Shown one piece after another: positions 45,126 to 53,426 of a stretch of 64,000 nt of DNA. The stretch comes from Thermodesulfovibrio thiophilus DSM 17215 (GTDB lineage Bacteria > Nitrospirota > Thermodesulfovibrionia > Thermodesulfovibrionales > Thermodesulfovibrionaceae), in NCBI RefSeq assembly GCF_000423865.1, contig NZ_AUIU01000012.1, positions 186,001 to 250,000 on the forward strand. The letters are read 5' to 3'. The position numbers and the translations under genes are program-made. How positions within the stretch are numbered: the stretch's first letter is position 1; the number at the start of each line of letters is the position of its first letter. The notes beneath the pieces are model-generated. The model was not told the origin of the DNA and made no database searches. It saw nothing but the letters and a program-made list of their open reading frames with translations.

Positions 45126-45623
45126 ATGCCCCGCAGGAAAAAAGCAGAACTTCTTGATCTTATCAACTATATAATTCAACTCTATGAACGAGAGAAGCTC
45201 GGGTTTAGAGACATTGAGGCAAGGCTGAAAGCTGAAGGATACGATATAGGAAGGTCTTCAATTCACAGGGCTTATAAGGATTATCGAAAGGCAGCAGAGG
45301 AGTATAATAAGAAATTTGATGAAATAAATGCACTTCTTACAACCCTGAAGGACAGACCCACAACTGATATGCTCGAGGCAGTAACAGCAATCATAGCTAA
45401 ACATGTAACTGACTTTGTAAAAGATATAGAATCAATTGAGTTTGAAGATACAGAGGCACTTGTAAGGGTTACAAGGGCACTCTCCCAGATGGCTGACAGA
45501 CTTCAGAGCTTAAGAGAAGAAAGGATATCAAAAGCAATGCAGGAAATAGAAAAAGAAGCAAAGCTGAAAGGCATTGACCAGGAGTTTATCCGTTATGTCA
45601 GAAAAGAAATCTTCGGCACATAG
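45126..45623 (+). CDS. Terminase small subunit-like (DUF3486/Mu gp27)
   Basis: 165 residues from the ATG at 45126 (GGAG upstream). 'RRKKAELLDLINYIIQLYEREKLGFRDIEARLKAEGYDIGRSSIHRAYKDYRKAAEEY' is a DNA-binding helix-turn-helix of the DUF3486 type, followed by long helices. Binds phage DNA for packaging. Overlaps the large subunit by 29 bp. Confidence 0.85.
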   Translation: MPRRKKAELLDLINYIIQLYEREKLGFRDIEARLKAEGYDIGRSSIHRAYKDYRKAAEEYNKKFDEINALLTTLKDRPTTDMLEAVTAIIAKHVTDFVKDIESIEFEDTEALVRVTRALSQMADRLQSLREERISKAMQEIEKEAKLKGIDQEFIRYVRKEIFGT

Positions 45624-46917
45624 TCTGCTTCTGCCATATCAAGCAGAAGCATTAAAAGAGATTGAATCGCATAAGTTCAGTTGCCTCATGTGGGCAAGGC
45701 AGACCGGCAAAAGCTTTCTCATTGCACTCTTTGCTGTGTTAAGGGCAGTTGAAAACTCCAATCATCTGGTTGCAGTCATTTCTCCTACAGAGAGGCAGAG
45801 CAAAGAGTTCATGGAGAAAGTAAAAAGACATGTGGAATTTTTAAAAATCGTGGGCGCACAGTTTGGAGAGGAGTTCTTCAAAGAGGCAAGCATTAATGTG
45901 CTTGAGGTGAGATTTCCAAATGGCTCACGCATTATGGGATTACCTGCAAATCCTGATGGAGTAAGAGGGCTTACAGGAGATGTAGTCCTTGAAGAGGCTG
46001 CTTTTTTCAGGGATGGTTACAGGGTATATCAGGCAATATTTCCGTCTATCACAAGAAGCAGAGATTATAAATTGATTGCTATTTCTACTCCTCGCACAAA
46101 AAATGATGTATTTGCTCATATATGGCAGATGTCTGATGGAAATCAATTATGGTATAGACAGAAACTTACGATATTTGATGCTGTTAGCCGTGGGCTTGAT
46201 GTTGATGTAGAGTCAATAAAAAAAGCAATTCCAAGCGAAGATATCTGGATGCAGGAGTATCTTTGTGAATTTATGGATGAAAACTATATTTTACTTCCTT
46301 ATGAAGTGATTCATGCATGCGTACTTGATGGAGTGCTTGTGGGGAATTTGGCAGAGGTGCAAGGGGATATCTACGTTGGAGTTGATATTGCAAGAAGAGG
46401 GAATCTCACAATTATTGCAGTTTTAGAAAAAGCTGGAAGTATTCTGTATTTGCGAAAGCTCGAGATAATGAAAAATATACCCTTCAGGGAGCAGTTTGAG
46501 GCAATAGATTATTACACAGCTTTTGCAAGGCGTGTAGCAGTAGATGAGACAGGCATTGGAATGCAGATTGCAGAAGAACTTCAGAGAAAATGGGGAGAGA
46601 TCAAAGTTCAAAGAGTGTATTTTACAGCCAAAGCGAAAGAAGAGCTTGCTTCCCGCATGCAGGCATATTTCCAGGACAGACGCATATTTATTCCACAGAA
46701 CAGGGACCTGATTGAAGACTTACACAGTGTGGAAAGAACAATTACGCAATCGGGAAATATAAGAATTGAAGGTAGCAGTGAAGACTCCCATGCAGACAGA
46801 TTCTGGGCAGTGGCTCTGGCATTGTCAGTTGTGGAGTCAAAGAGTTCCTACCACGGTCCTTATATTTTTTCAGGAATAAACTGGGAGAGCAGATATGGCG
46901 TTATGGCAATGGTTTAA
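45595..46917 (+). CDS. Terminase large subunit (Mu gp28-like)
   Basis: 440 residues from ATG 45595. ATPase: Q-motif 'LLPYQAEALKEIES', Walker A 'WARQTGKSFLIAL', Walker B 'DVVLEEAAFFRDGY', coupling 'IAISTPRTKND'. RNase-H nuclease: Asp in 'YVGVDIARRGNLTII', 'AVDETGIGMQI', Asp in 'SHADRFWAVALA'. It packages DNA headful-style, cutting in host DNA in Mu relatives. Its end overlaps the portal gene by 23 bp. Confidence 0.93.
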   Translation: MSEKKSSAHSLLLPYQAEALKEIESHKFSCLMWARQTGKSFLIALFAVLRAVENSNHLVAVISPTERQSKEFMEKVKRHVEFLKIVGAQFGEEFFKEASINVLEVRFPNGSRIMGLPANPDGVRGLTGDVVLEEAAFFRDGYRVYQAIFPSITRSRDYKLIAISTPRTKNDVFAHIWQMSDGNQLWYRQKLTIFDAVSRGLDVDVESIKKAIPSEDIWMQEYLCEFMDENYILLPYEVIHACVLDGVLVGNLAEVQGDIYVGVDIARRGNLTIIAVLEKAGSILYLRKLEIMKNIPFREQFEAIDYYTAFARRVAVDETGIGMQIAEELQRKWGEIKVQRVYFTAKAKEELASRMQAYFQDRRIFIPQNRDLIEDLHSVERTITQSGNIRIEGSSEDSHADRFWAVALALSVVESKSSYHGPYIFSGINWESRYGVMAMV

Positions 46918-48109
46918 GAAAAAAAACGTTCAACTCTCTGCAGTTTCTGCTGGAAGGGTATCAATTGAGCCAGTCAGTCAATTTTTGCCAAAGAGTTTGG
47001 AGATAAAATATAGATTTGTAAATTCACGATATCCCCGTGAGTGGCTTTATGTGATAGAAAAATCAGTAATTGCCAATCCCAATCTTTCACAGATGTTTGA
47101 GCTTATCATAGATCTGGCAAACACAGGGCACAATGTAGAGGTTATCAGCAATAGCGAGGAAGCAAAAAAAGAGATAGATATCTTTGCTGAGAAACTTAAT
47201 GCAGACAGCCTTGTAAATCAACTGCTTGCTCAGATTGCACTCTATGGGGCAATCAGCATTGAGATTGTAGTAAATGAAAGACTTGATGGAATAAATAAAA
47301 TAGTAAGAGTTCCTGCCACAACCATTTATTTTACCTACAATGAAGAGACAGACACATTTGAGCCTTATCAGCAGGTTGGCAGTCTTGACCCGATAAAGCT
47401 AAATCCAGAGACATACATATATGAACCACTCCTTACAATGGATGGTTCTCCTTATGCGATGCCCCCCTTTATTGCCGCACTATCTTCGGTAGAAGTGCAG
47501 GAGGAGCTTCTTACACAGTTAAAGGGCATAGCAAAAAAGCTTGGTCTTATTGGGTTTCTGGATGTAGAGTTTCCACAACTTCAGAGATCACCAAATGAGA
47601 CAGAATTTGAGTATCAGAAAAGACTCACAGAGTATCTCAACAACATCGCACAATCAATCTCAGAAAATATGGCAAAGGGCGTATTTTTGCATTTTGAGGG
47701 CACAAAGGCACAGTTTAAGGAAGTGGGCGGCAGCATGTCTGGTGCAAGAGATGTTATTGAGATGAATGAGCAGTGGATAATCTCAGGAGCAAAAGGACAA
47801 CCTTCTCTGCTTGGCAGAACAACAGGCTCAACGGAGACATGGGCGACAATAGCTTATGAGCAGTTTGTAAGAATGCTTCAGAATTACCAGAGGCTTGTCC
47901 GCAGGGTCATGGAGAGACTATACAAATTCCATCTGACGCTTAAGGGTTACAGTTTTGAAGATGTAAACTTTATCTTTAATCCACTTCCTCAACTAAAGCC
48001 TGATGCAGAGATTGAAATGTTTGCTAAAAAATCTCAGGCAGTGGCATTGCTACTGCAGTCTGGCATTATAGACATAGAAAAAGCAAAGGAAATAATGGAG
48101 GTAGAATAA
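46895..48109 (+). CDS. Portal protein (DUF935/Mu gp29-like)
   Basis: 404 residues. 'SRYPREWLYVIEKSVIANPNLSQMFELIIDLANTGH', 'GQPSLLGRTTGSTETWATIAYEQFVRML' and 'NYQRLVRRVMERLYKF' match the Mu-type portal family (DUF935), though shorter than Mu gp29 (~510). It forms the dodecameric vertex through which DNA passes. Confidence 0.87.
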   Translation: MALWQWFKKKNVQLSAVSAGRVSIEPVSQFLPKSLEIKYRFVNSRYPREWLYVIEKSVIANPNLSQMFELIIDLANTGHNVEVISNSEEAKKEIDIFAEKLNADSLVNQLLAQIALYGAISIEIVVNERLDGINKIVRVPATTIYFTYNEETDTFEPYQQVGSLDPIKLNPETYIYEPLLTMDGSPYAMPPFIAALSSVEVQEELLTQLKGIAKKLGLIGFLDVEFPQLQRSPNETEFEYQKRLTEYLNNIAQSISENMAKGVFLHFEGTKAQFKEVGGSMSGARDVIEMNEQWIISGAKGQPSLLGRTTGSTETWATIAYEQFVRMLQNYQRLVRRVMERLYKFHLTLKGYSFEDVNFIFNPLPQLKPDAEIEMFAKKSQAVALLLQSGIIDIEKAKEIMEVE

Positions 48110-48603
48110 TGATATCAATCATAGGAGCAATTTTAGGTCTTGCTGGCTCAATATTTCCTGAGGTGATCAAACTTTATCAGGACAGGCAGGACAAAAAGCA
48201 TGAGCTTGAGATTCTCAGGATGCAGATGGAGATGCAACAACAAGGACATCAACAAAGGCTTGATGAGATTGTTGTTGAGGCAGATGTGCGAGATTCTGAG
48301 AGTGCAAGAAGCTTTGCACAGGTTTATAAGCCTGAGGCAACAGGTAGATGGTGGTATGACTTATTAATGCTTTTTGTGTATGTATATAATTCAGTGGTAA
48401 GGCCAACAATAACTTATTTAATGATTCTGTTGTATATGGCAGTAAAATATGCTCAAATTGAACTAACCCAAAGATCAGGAGTTGATTTTTTACAGGCATT
48501 AACAAAGGTTTGGGACGAAAACGATACAATGCTTGTCTTTTTAGTTCTTACATTCTGGTTTGGCGGAAGACAGATTTTAAGAAGCATGGGCAGAGTTAAA
48601 TGA
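48109..48603 (+). CDS. Holin-like protein (three hydrophobic segments)
   Basis: 164 residues. Short hydrophobic N-terminus (ISIIGAILGLAGSIF), a charged coiled coil (~25-60), then hydrophobic helices ~80-110 (YDLLMLFVYVYNSVVRPTITYLMILLYMA) and ~143-160 (LVFLVLTFWFGG). Matches the '3TM holin' type found beside lysozymes. ATGA overlap with the lysozyme gene supports a lysis role. Confidence 0.75.
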   Translation: MISIIGAILGLAGSIFPEVIKLYQDRQDKKHELEILRMQMEMQQQGHQQRLDEIVVEADVRDSESARSFAQVYKPEATGRWWYDLLMLFVYVYNSVVRPTITYLMILLYMAVKYAQIELTQRSGVDFLQALTKVWDENDTMLVFLVLTFWFGGRQILRSMGRVK

Positions 48604-49049
48604 GAGTGACAGAGAAAGGCATCGAATTAATAAAAAGGTTTGAAGGTTTTAGTCCCGTAAAATATCTCTGTCCTGCAGGATATTTAACTATTGGCTATGG
48701 GCATGTAATTAAAGAAGGAGAGGCTTTCGATGAACCGATTGACGAAGAAGAAGCTGAACAGCTGCTAATGAAAGATCTCATTAAGTTTGAAAAATCAGTT
48801 TTAAGACTTATTAATGTTCAACTAACTGAAGGAATGTTTGATGCTTTAGTGTCTTTTTCGTATAACCTTGGCTCTGGTGCATTACAAAGATCAGCACTGA
48901 GACAGAAACTCAACAGAGCTGAGTATCTTGATGCAGCAGATGAGTTTCTCAAATGGGTTTACTCAGGAGGCAGAAAACTTAAAGGATTGGTATTGAGAAG
49001 ACAGGCAGAAAGAGAGAGGTTTTTAGAGGACTATGAACATTTTATGTAA
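48600..49049 (+). CDS. Phage lysozyme (GH24 endolysin)
   Basis: 149 residues. 'RFEGFSPVKYLCPAGYLTIGYGHV' carries the GH24 catalytic triad as E-8-C-5-T (Glu15, Cys24, Thr30), then 'FDALVSFSYNLGSGAL' and 'RRQAERERFLEDY' typical of P21/T4-type lysozymes. No signal peptide, so it needs the holin. Overlaps the next small gene by 17 bp. Confidence 0.92.
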   Translation: MRVTEKGIELIKRFEGFSPVKYLCPAGYLTIGYGHVIKEGEAFDEPIDEEEAEQLLMKDLIKFEKSVLRLINVQLTEGMFDALVSFSYNLGSGALQRSALRQKLNRAEYLDAADEFLKWVYSGGRKLKGLVLRRQAERERFLEDYEHFM

Positions 49050-49158
49050 ATGCAAAAAATGCGGTTTCATTATCACTCTTTATATTAAATATCTTAAAAA
49101 GCACGGGTTTAAATGTCCACGGTGTGGAAACACTGAATATAAAATTTTAATAACATGA
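49033..49158 (+). CDS. Com-like zinc-ribbon micro-protein
   Basis: 41-residue protein, M1 at 49033 in the end of the lysozyme gene. Two CxxC pairs: 'CKCKKCG' (positions 5-11; Cys 5, 7, 10) and 'FKCPRCGN' (Cys 28 and 31). Mu Com, which is a small zinc-finger RNA-binding activator of mom translation, has the same architecture. The tga stop overlaps the MuF start (ATGA). No mom-like gene is seen nearby. Confidence 0.7.
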   Translation: MNILCKCKKCGFIITLYIKYLKKHGFKCPRCGNTEYKILIT

Positions 49159-50417
49159 CAGAGCAAGACAAAGATATAGAATCAGCTTTAAATATAGTGC
49201 TTCCAGCGCTTGAAGCAGGCTTGCAAAAAGCCTTGTCAGAGACACTAAAGAAAGCCCGATATTTTATCTCCCAGCAGGATCTTTCAAGATACATAATGAG
49301 CATGCTTGAGTCACATATGAAGCTGTCACAAAAACAGCTTGATGCATTAAACAAACTGCTTGAAAAAATTTACACAAAAGAGCATGCAGCATTTCCCGTA
49401 TCAACCAAACTTACAATCTCAGATGAAAGAGCGATATCATACGCAACAAAACTACATGATTTCTATTTAGGTCGATTCTTTCAGGGCGACAGAGAAATAA
49501 GACTCGATTCGGTCAAATGGATGAGCAATTATTACCTCAAAAAGGGATATCCAGCTGGAAAGAACCAGGAAGGAGCAAGAAAATTCTTAGATGAATTCGG
49601 CAATTACCTATCCCAGAGGACAGAGACAAAGGCAAGGCAGATTGTAGATACAACTGTGAATTATCTGAGAAATAGTTCTCGTATAAAGGCAATGCAAAAA
49701 ATCCGCATAAAAAAATACAGATGGGATGCAACAGGAGACAGACTTACATGTCCAGCATGCAGAAGCATGGATGGAAGAGTATTTGATACAGGTGAGGCTG
49801 TGCGGGTGATTGAAATGCTTGAGGCTTCAGAAGACCCTGCACTCATAAAAGAACTAAGACCAATTCAGACTGATGTGCAGAAAGGATCTTCCTCAAGGCT
49901 TCCCACAAGGATGCCACCACTACATCCTGACTGTAGATGCAGGGCTGTTGCATTCTTCGAAGAGGAAACAGTTATGACAACAGTTGAAAGACCCACATGG
50001 GCAAAGGATACTCCTGCGCAGCGAGAGCTTGAAGAAGAATTCAGGGCATTGACAAACGAAGAAAGATTAAACCGCATCAGGGCACACATGGGAAGTAGCT
50101 GGCTAAGACCTGCAACAGGCGGCGGTGGTGAGAATGCATATAAGGAAGCAAAAAATGATCTGGAAAGGCATTTTATAAAACATGGAAAGGATCTGGGATT
50201 TAAAGACATAGATACATACTCAAAAGCATCTCATGATATCATTAAAGAACCAGAGGAAGTGTATGTAGAAAAAGGCAGAGATGGTACTGTATATCATTTT
50301 ATTAAAGATGGCAAAGTTGTTGTATCTAATGATGATGCATTAAAGATAGAGTCTTTTTATAAATTTGATGAAAGATGGAGGAGTTTTAAAAGAGATGGGA
50401 TTATTAGAATGCTATAA
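49155..50417 (+). CDS. MuF-type head morphogenesis protein with C-terminal extension (possible toxin)
   Basis: 420 residues. The Phage_Mu_F domain is seen at ~110-275: 'RQIVDTTVNYLRNSSRIKAMQKIRIKKYRWDATGDRLTCPACRSMDGRVF' and 'PTRMPPLHPDCRCRAVAFFEE' with conserved Cys/His. After a linker, residues ~332-420 form an added domain: 'AKNDLERHFIKHGKDLGFKDIDTYSKASHDII', 'GRDGTVYHFIKDGKVVVSNDDALKIESFYKF'. This looks like the PBECR (barnase/EndoU/RelE-like) nuclease domains often attached to MuF. The following gene overlaps by 23 bp. The toxin idea is inference. Confidence 0.85.
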   Translation: MTEQDKDIESALNIVLPALEAGLQKALSETLKKARYFISQQDLSRYIMSMLESHMKLSQKQLDALNKLLEKIYTKEHAAFPVSTKLTISDERAISYATKLHDFYLGRFFQGDREIRLDSVKWMSNYYLKKGYPAGKNQEGARKFLDEFGNYLSQRTETKARQIVDTTVNYLRNSSRIKAMQKIRIKKYRWDATGDRLTCPACRSMDGRVFDTGEAVRVIEMLEASEDPALIKELRPIQTDVQKGSSSRLPTRMPPLHPDCRCRAVAFFEEETVMTTVERPTWAKDTPAQRELEEEFRALTNEERLNRIRAHMGSSWLRPATGGGGENAYKEAKNDLERHFIKHGKDLGFKDIDTYSKASHDIIKEPEEVYVEKGRDGTVYHFIKDGKVVVSNDDALKIESFYKFDERWRSFKRDGIIRML

Positions 50418-50757
50418 AGATGAAGAACTTATTGAGCTGTGGCAGCAGGACTGCAAACCACCTGCTATAAAATTACGGTGGTATGCAACATCAGCAGCTA
50501 TACTTGATACCCGTGAAGCTATATTTGAAAGGAGGCTTGAGGATCAAGAAGAAGTCAAAAAAGCAGATATCGAACTCATAAAAATAGTCTTAAAAGAGGG
50601 TGCGGACCCGCCCTGTTCCGATGATCCAGAAAAGTATCCCATTACACACTGGTGGTGGCACCTGGATAAAATCGCTAATAGAACATACGATACCTCACTT
50701 CTGCCCGAGTATCTGATGGAGATTTATTTAAAAGCCCTACAGGGCGATTTTGAATGA
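50395..50757 (+). CDS. Small acidic protein, candidate immunity partner of the MuF extension
   Basis: 120 residues from ATG 50395 (GGAGGAG upstream), acidic and Trp-rich: 'CYKDEELIELWQQDCKPPAIKLRWYATSAAILDTREAIFE', 'YPITHWWWHLDKIANRTYDTSLLPEYL'. I do not recognise a family. It overlaps the MuF gene and is followed by a long palindrome. Placement right after a toxin-like domain is typical of immunity genes; it could also be an unrelated head-tail protein. Confidence 0.7.
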   Translation: MGLLECYKDEELIELWQQDCKPPAIKLRWYATSAAILDTREAIFERRLEDQEEVKKADIELIKIVLKEGADPPCSDDPEKYPITHWWWHLDKIANRTYDTSLLPEYLMEIYLKALQGDFE

Positions 50758-50801
50758 GCAGGGATGTTTTATATGGGTTTAACGATTATAGAGGCTTTTA
50801 A

Positions 50802-50827
50802 GGTGTTTATAAATATTTATAAACACC
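50802..50827. promoter_or_regulatory. Perfect 26-bp palindrome before the baseplate genes
   Basis: Half-site GGTGTTTATAAAT followed at once by its reverse complement. No T-run follows, so it is not a standard terminator. It may be an operator for a dimer or an mRNA hairpin 13 bp upstream of the ATG at 50840. Confidence 0.75.
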
Positions 50828-50839
50828 CCTGAGGTGATA

Positions 50840-51160
50840 ATGTACAGTCTGGTTGAAAGAGACACAGTAAAAAGCATACTTCAAAATATTAGATTAATTC
50901 TTACAACAGTTCAGGGATCTGACATCCACAGACCTGATTTTGGAAGCAGGCTTTATCTTTTTATAGATAAACCTCTTAATGCCATCACAATTGGCAGGAT
51001 CAAGGTAGAGATAAAAGATGCAATCTTGAAGTGGGAGCAAAGAGTGGAGATTGAAGATATTGCTTTAAAAAAAGACTACATCAATGCAAAACTCAACATA
51101 CAGATGAAGCTTAGAATAAAAGAAACAGAAGAGGTTATAAACACACAGCTATGGCTATAA
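50840..51160 (+). CDS. gp25/gpW-like baseplate wedge protein
   Basis: 106 residues from ATG 50840 with GAGGTG upstream. 'VKSILQNIRLILTTVQGSDIHRPDFGSRLYLFIDKPLNAITIGRIKVEIKDAILKWEQRVEIEDIAL' is the IraD/gp25-like fold of baseplate wedges. It overlaps gpJ by 10 bp. Confidence 0.87.
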   Translation: MYSLVERDTVKSILQNIRLILTTVQGSDIHRPDFGSRLYLFIDKPLNAITIGRIKVEIKDAILKWEQRVEIEDIALKKDYINAKLNIQMKLRIKETEEVINTQLWL

Positions 51161-52251
51161 AGTTCGTAGAGACTGATCCAACTCTATACGAAAAACAATT
51201 GATTGAAGCATACGAAAGGCTTACAAATAAAACGCTTCAACCCGCAGATCCTGAACGACTACTTATAAATCTTCTTGCATATGCCCTTACAATTACATCA
51301 ATAAACATAGATGAGACAGGAAGACAGAATCTTCTTGCATATGCAAGCGCTGAACATTTAGATGCTCTTGCAGAGTTTTATGGAATAGAGAGACTTTATC
51401 CCAAACCTGCTACGTGTATTTTGCGATTTAGTCTTTCAAGTGCTCTCAATTATGATGCAGTAATCCCCGCAGGGACAAGGGTAACGCCTGACGGTAATAT
51501 TATTTTTAAAACGGTAGAAGAAGTAAAAATCCCGGCAGGTAATCTTTCTGCCCAAGTGCAGGCAGAATGCGAAATAACTGGCAGTGCTGGTAATGGATAT
51601 CAGGTGGGGCAAATAAACAAACTTGTAGATGTTTTACCTCATGACATTTCTGCATCAAATACAACAATGACTATGTATGGTGCAGACATAGAGGATGATG
51701 AAAGATTCAGAGAACGCATAAGACAGAGCATTGAAAGGTTTACAAATGCAGGCTCTTGTGGAGCATACATATATCATACTCTGTCAGCACATCAAGATAT
51801 ATTAGATGTTTCAGTATTTAGCCCTCAGCCTGGAGAGGTGAATGTGGTTTTTATTATGAAAGATGGGGAGAGTCCAGACAACTCAATGATTCAGCTTGTG
51901 CAAAACTATCTTTCAAGTGAAAAAGTGAGACCTTTAACAGATATGGTTTATGTTTCTGCTCCAGAGGTAATTACATATAGCATTAACATAGAATATTACA
52001 TACATAAAAAAGATGAAGCTCTGGCAGGCTTAATTCAGCAAGATGTTGAAAAAGCTGCCCGGGATTTTGCTTTCTGGACAGGAACAAAAATTGGAAGAGA
52101 TATTCTACCTGAAGAGCTTATCTTGAGAGTGAAACAGGCTGGAGCCTATAGAGTGATCGTAAACAGTCCTGCCTATACAGCCTTACAGCAAAATCAAATT
52201 GCAAAAGCAGATTCATTTGTTCTCACTTATTCAGGCCTTATGGAAGATTAA
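51151..52251 (+). CDS. gpJ-like baseplate protein
   Basis: 366 residues of the baseplate J family: 'LINLLAYALTITSINIDETGRQNLLAYASAEHLDALAEFYGIERL', 'ALNYDAVIPAGTRVTPDG', 'AECEITGSAGNGYQVGQIN', 'DDERFRERIRQSIERFTNAGSCGAYIYHTLSA', 'EVNVVFIMKDGESPD'. It closes the baseplate ring. Last gene of late block 2. Confidence 0.93.
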   Translation: MAIKFVETDPTLYEKQLIEAYERLTNKTLQPADPERLLINLLAYALTITSINIDETGRQNLLAYASAEHLDALAEFYGIERLYPKPATCILRFSLSSALNYDAVIPAGTRVTPDGNIIFKTVEEVKIPAGNLSAQVQAECEITGSAGNGYQVGQINKLVDVLPHDISASNTTMTMYGADIEDDERFRERIRQSIERFTNAGSCGAYIYHTLSAHQDILDVSVFSPQPGEVNVVFIMKDGESPDNSMIQLVQNYLSSEKVRPLTDMVYVSAPEVITYSINIEYYIHKKDEALAGLIQQDVEKAARDFAFWTGTKIGRDILPEELILRVKQAGAYRVIVNSPAYTALQQNQIAKADSFVLTYSGLMED

Positions 52252-52253
52252 CT

Positions 52254-52300
52254 GAAAATATTGCTTCTAACTGCTCAGCGTCTCAGTTTAAGATGCAGGT
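52254..52300 (+). promoter_or_regulatory. Late promoter 3 (shared 13-bp element)
   Basis: GAAAATATTGCTT at 52254-52266, then CTAA as in promoter 1; 22-bp spacer, TAAGAT at 52289-52294, ATG at 52301 (+7). Confidence 0.7.
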
Positions 52301-53017
52301 ATGGAAGATTACACAAAACTATCTCAGATTGAATCTTTTTCCGAGCATGATGAATATGTAGAGTTTATGGCAGTTGCCTTATCCTCTACCTGTGTAAAGC
52401 GAGCCTACGGAGAACTCTGTTTTGAAGAAGAAACACTTCGGAAATATGCTGATACCCTTATGGGGAAACCAGTTTTACTTGATCACAGATATGAAGCTGG
52501 AGCCATTATTGGCGTAGTAATTCATAGCGAGTATGATCATGATAAAAAAGCAATTCTTGCAAAAATAAGGATGCCCAAGGCAGGGAATGAGAGGTTGATA
52601 ACGCTTCTTAAGATGGTTCCATCTCCTGTCAGAAGCCTCTCTATTGGCGCAATAATTGAGACAGAGAAAAAAGATGGAAAGTTTTATGCAACATCAATAG
52701 ATTTTAAAGAGCTGAGCATAGTTTTTGAGGGAGCAGATAAAAATGCAAAAATACTTTCTTTTGAGGAAAGCTCCAGCAAAAATCATGAAAAGTTTTCTGA
52801 AGAAGAGTGGTGGGATGATCCTGAGCTAAGAAAGAAAGCTCCCCTGGACTATTTTCTTGAACCGGGCTCAAGACGATTTCCATATAAAACATGGGATGGG
52901 AACATCTCCTGTGAAAGACTTCGTGCTGCAATGTCATTAGCAAATCTTCATGGATATAGACAAATTTACGAAAGAGCAAATGCTTTATATGAAAAACACT
53001 GCAAAAAGGAGGATTAA
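52301..53017 (+). CDS. Prohead protease
   Basis: 238 residues. Serine-protease-like assemblin features: 'LMGKPVLLDHRYEAGAIIGVVIHSEY' (His) and 'MVPSPVRSLSIGAIIETEK' (Ser in SLSIGA), 'FKELSIVFEGADKNAKIL'. A C-terminal 'DYFLEPGSRRFPYKTWDGNISCERLRAAMSLANLHGYRQIYERAN' domain is found in related phage proteases. It starts late block 3 before scaffold and capsid, the expected order. No ribosome site is visible, fitting a leaderless start. Confidence 0.85.
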   Translation: MEDYTKLSQIESFSEHDEYVEFMAVALSSTCVKRAYGELCFEEETLRKYADTLMGKPVLLDHRYEAGAIIGVVIHSEYDHDKKAILAKIRMPKAGNERLITLLKMVPSPVRSLSIGAIIETEKKDGKFYATSIDFKELSIVFEGADKNAKILSFEESSSKNHEKFSEEEWWDDPELRKKAPLDYFLEPGSRRFPYKTWDGNISCERLRAAMSLANLHGYRQIYERANALYEKHCKKED

Positions 53018-53425
53018 ATGGAAAGGCTAACAAGAGACATTGTGGTTGCAATGTCTAAGGAAGAACTTCAGGATGTGGTAGAAACTCTTCAGATGAAACT
53101 TGAAGTGGCAGAAAAAGAAATAGAAACTCTCAAGGCTGATGCAGAGACAGGTAAAAAATACAAAGAGCATCTTCAAAAAGAAGCAATAAGGCTTGTCAGA
53201 GCTGTTGACGGCGAGAATGCTCCGATTCTAAAACTCATTGATAGAGCAGATGTGGACACTCTTAAAGAAATTACAGACGAATATTTTGAAAAAGGAAAAG
53301 ATAAATTCAAGTCTACGTCGCAGCCTCAAAAACTGGAAGAAGAACAAATAACAATAGAGGCTCTTCAAAAAGCAGATTACAAAAAACTATTAGAAATAAG
53401 AGAAAAATTTATGAAGGAGGCTTAA
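53018..53425 (+). CDS. Scaffold-like protein
   Basis: 135 residues, highly charged and mostly coiled coil ('LQDVVETLQMKLEVAEKEIETLKADAETGKKYKEHLQKEAIRLVRAV'). Its location between protease and major capsid protein indicates a head scaffold that the protease removes. GGAGG before the ATG. Confidence 0.78.
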   Translation: MERLTRDIVVAMSKEELQDVVETLQMKLEVAEKEIETLKADAETGKKYKEHLQKEAIRLVRAVDGENAPILKLIDRADVDTLKEITDEYFEKGKDKFKSTSQPQKLEEEQITIEALQKADYKKLLEIREKFMKEA

Positions 53426-53426
53426 T

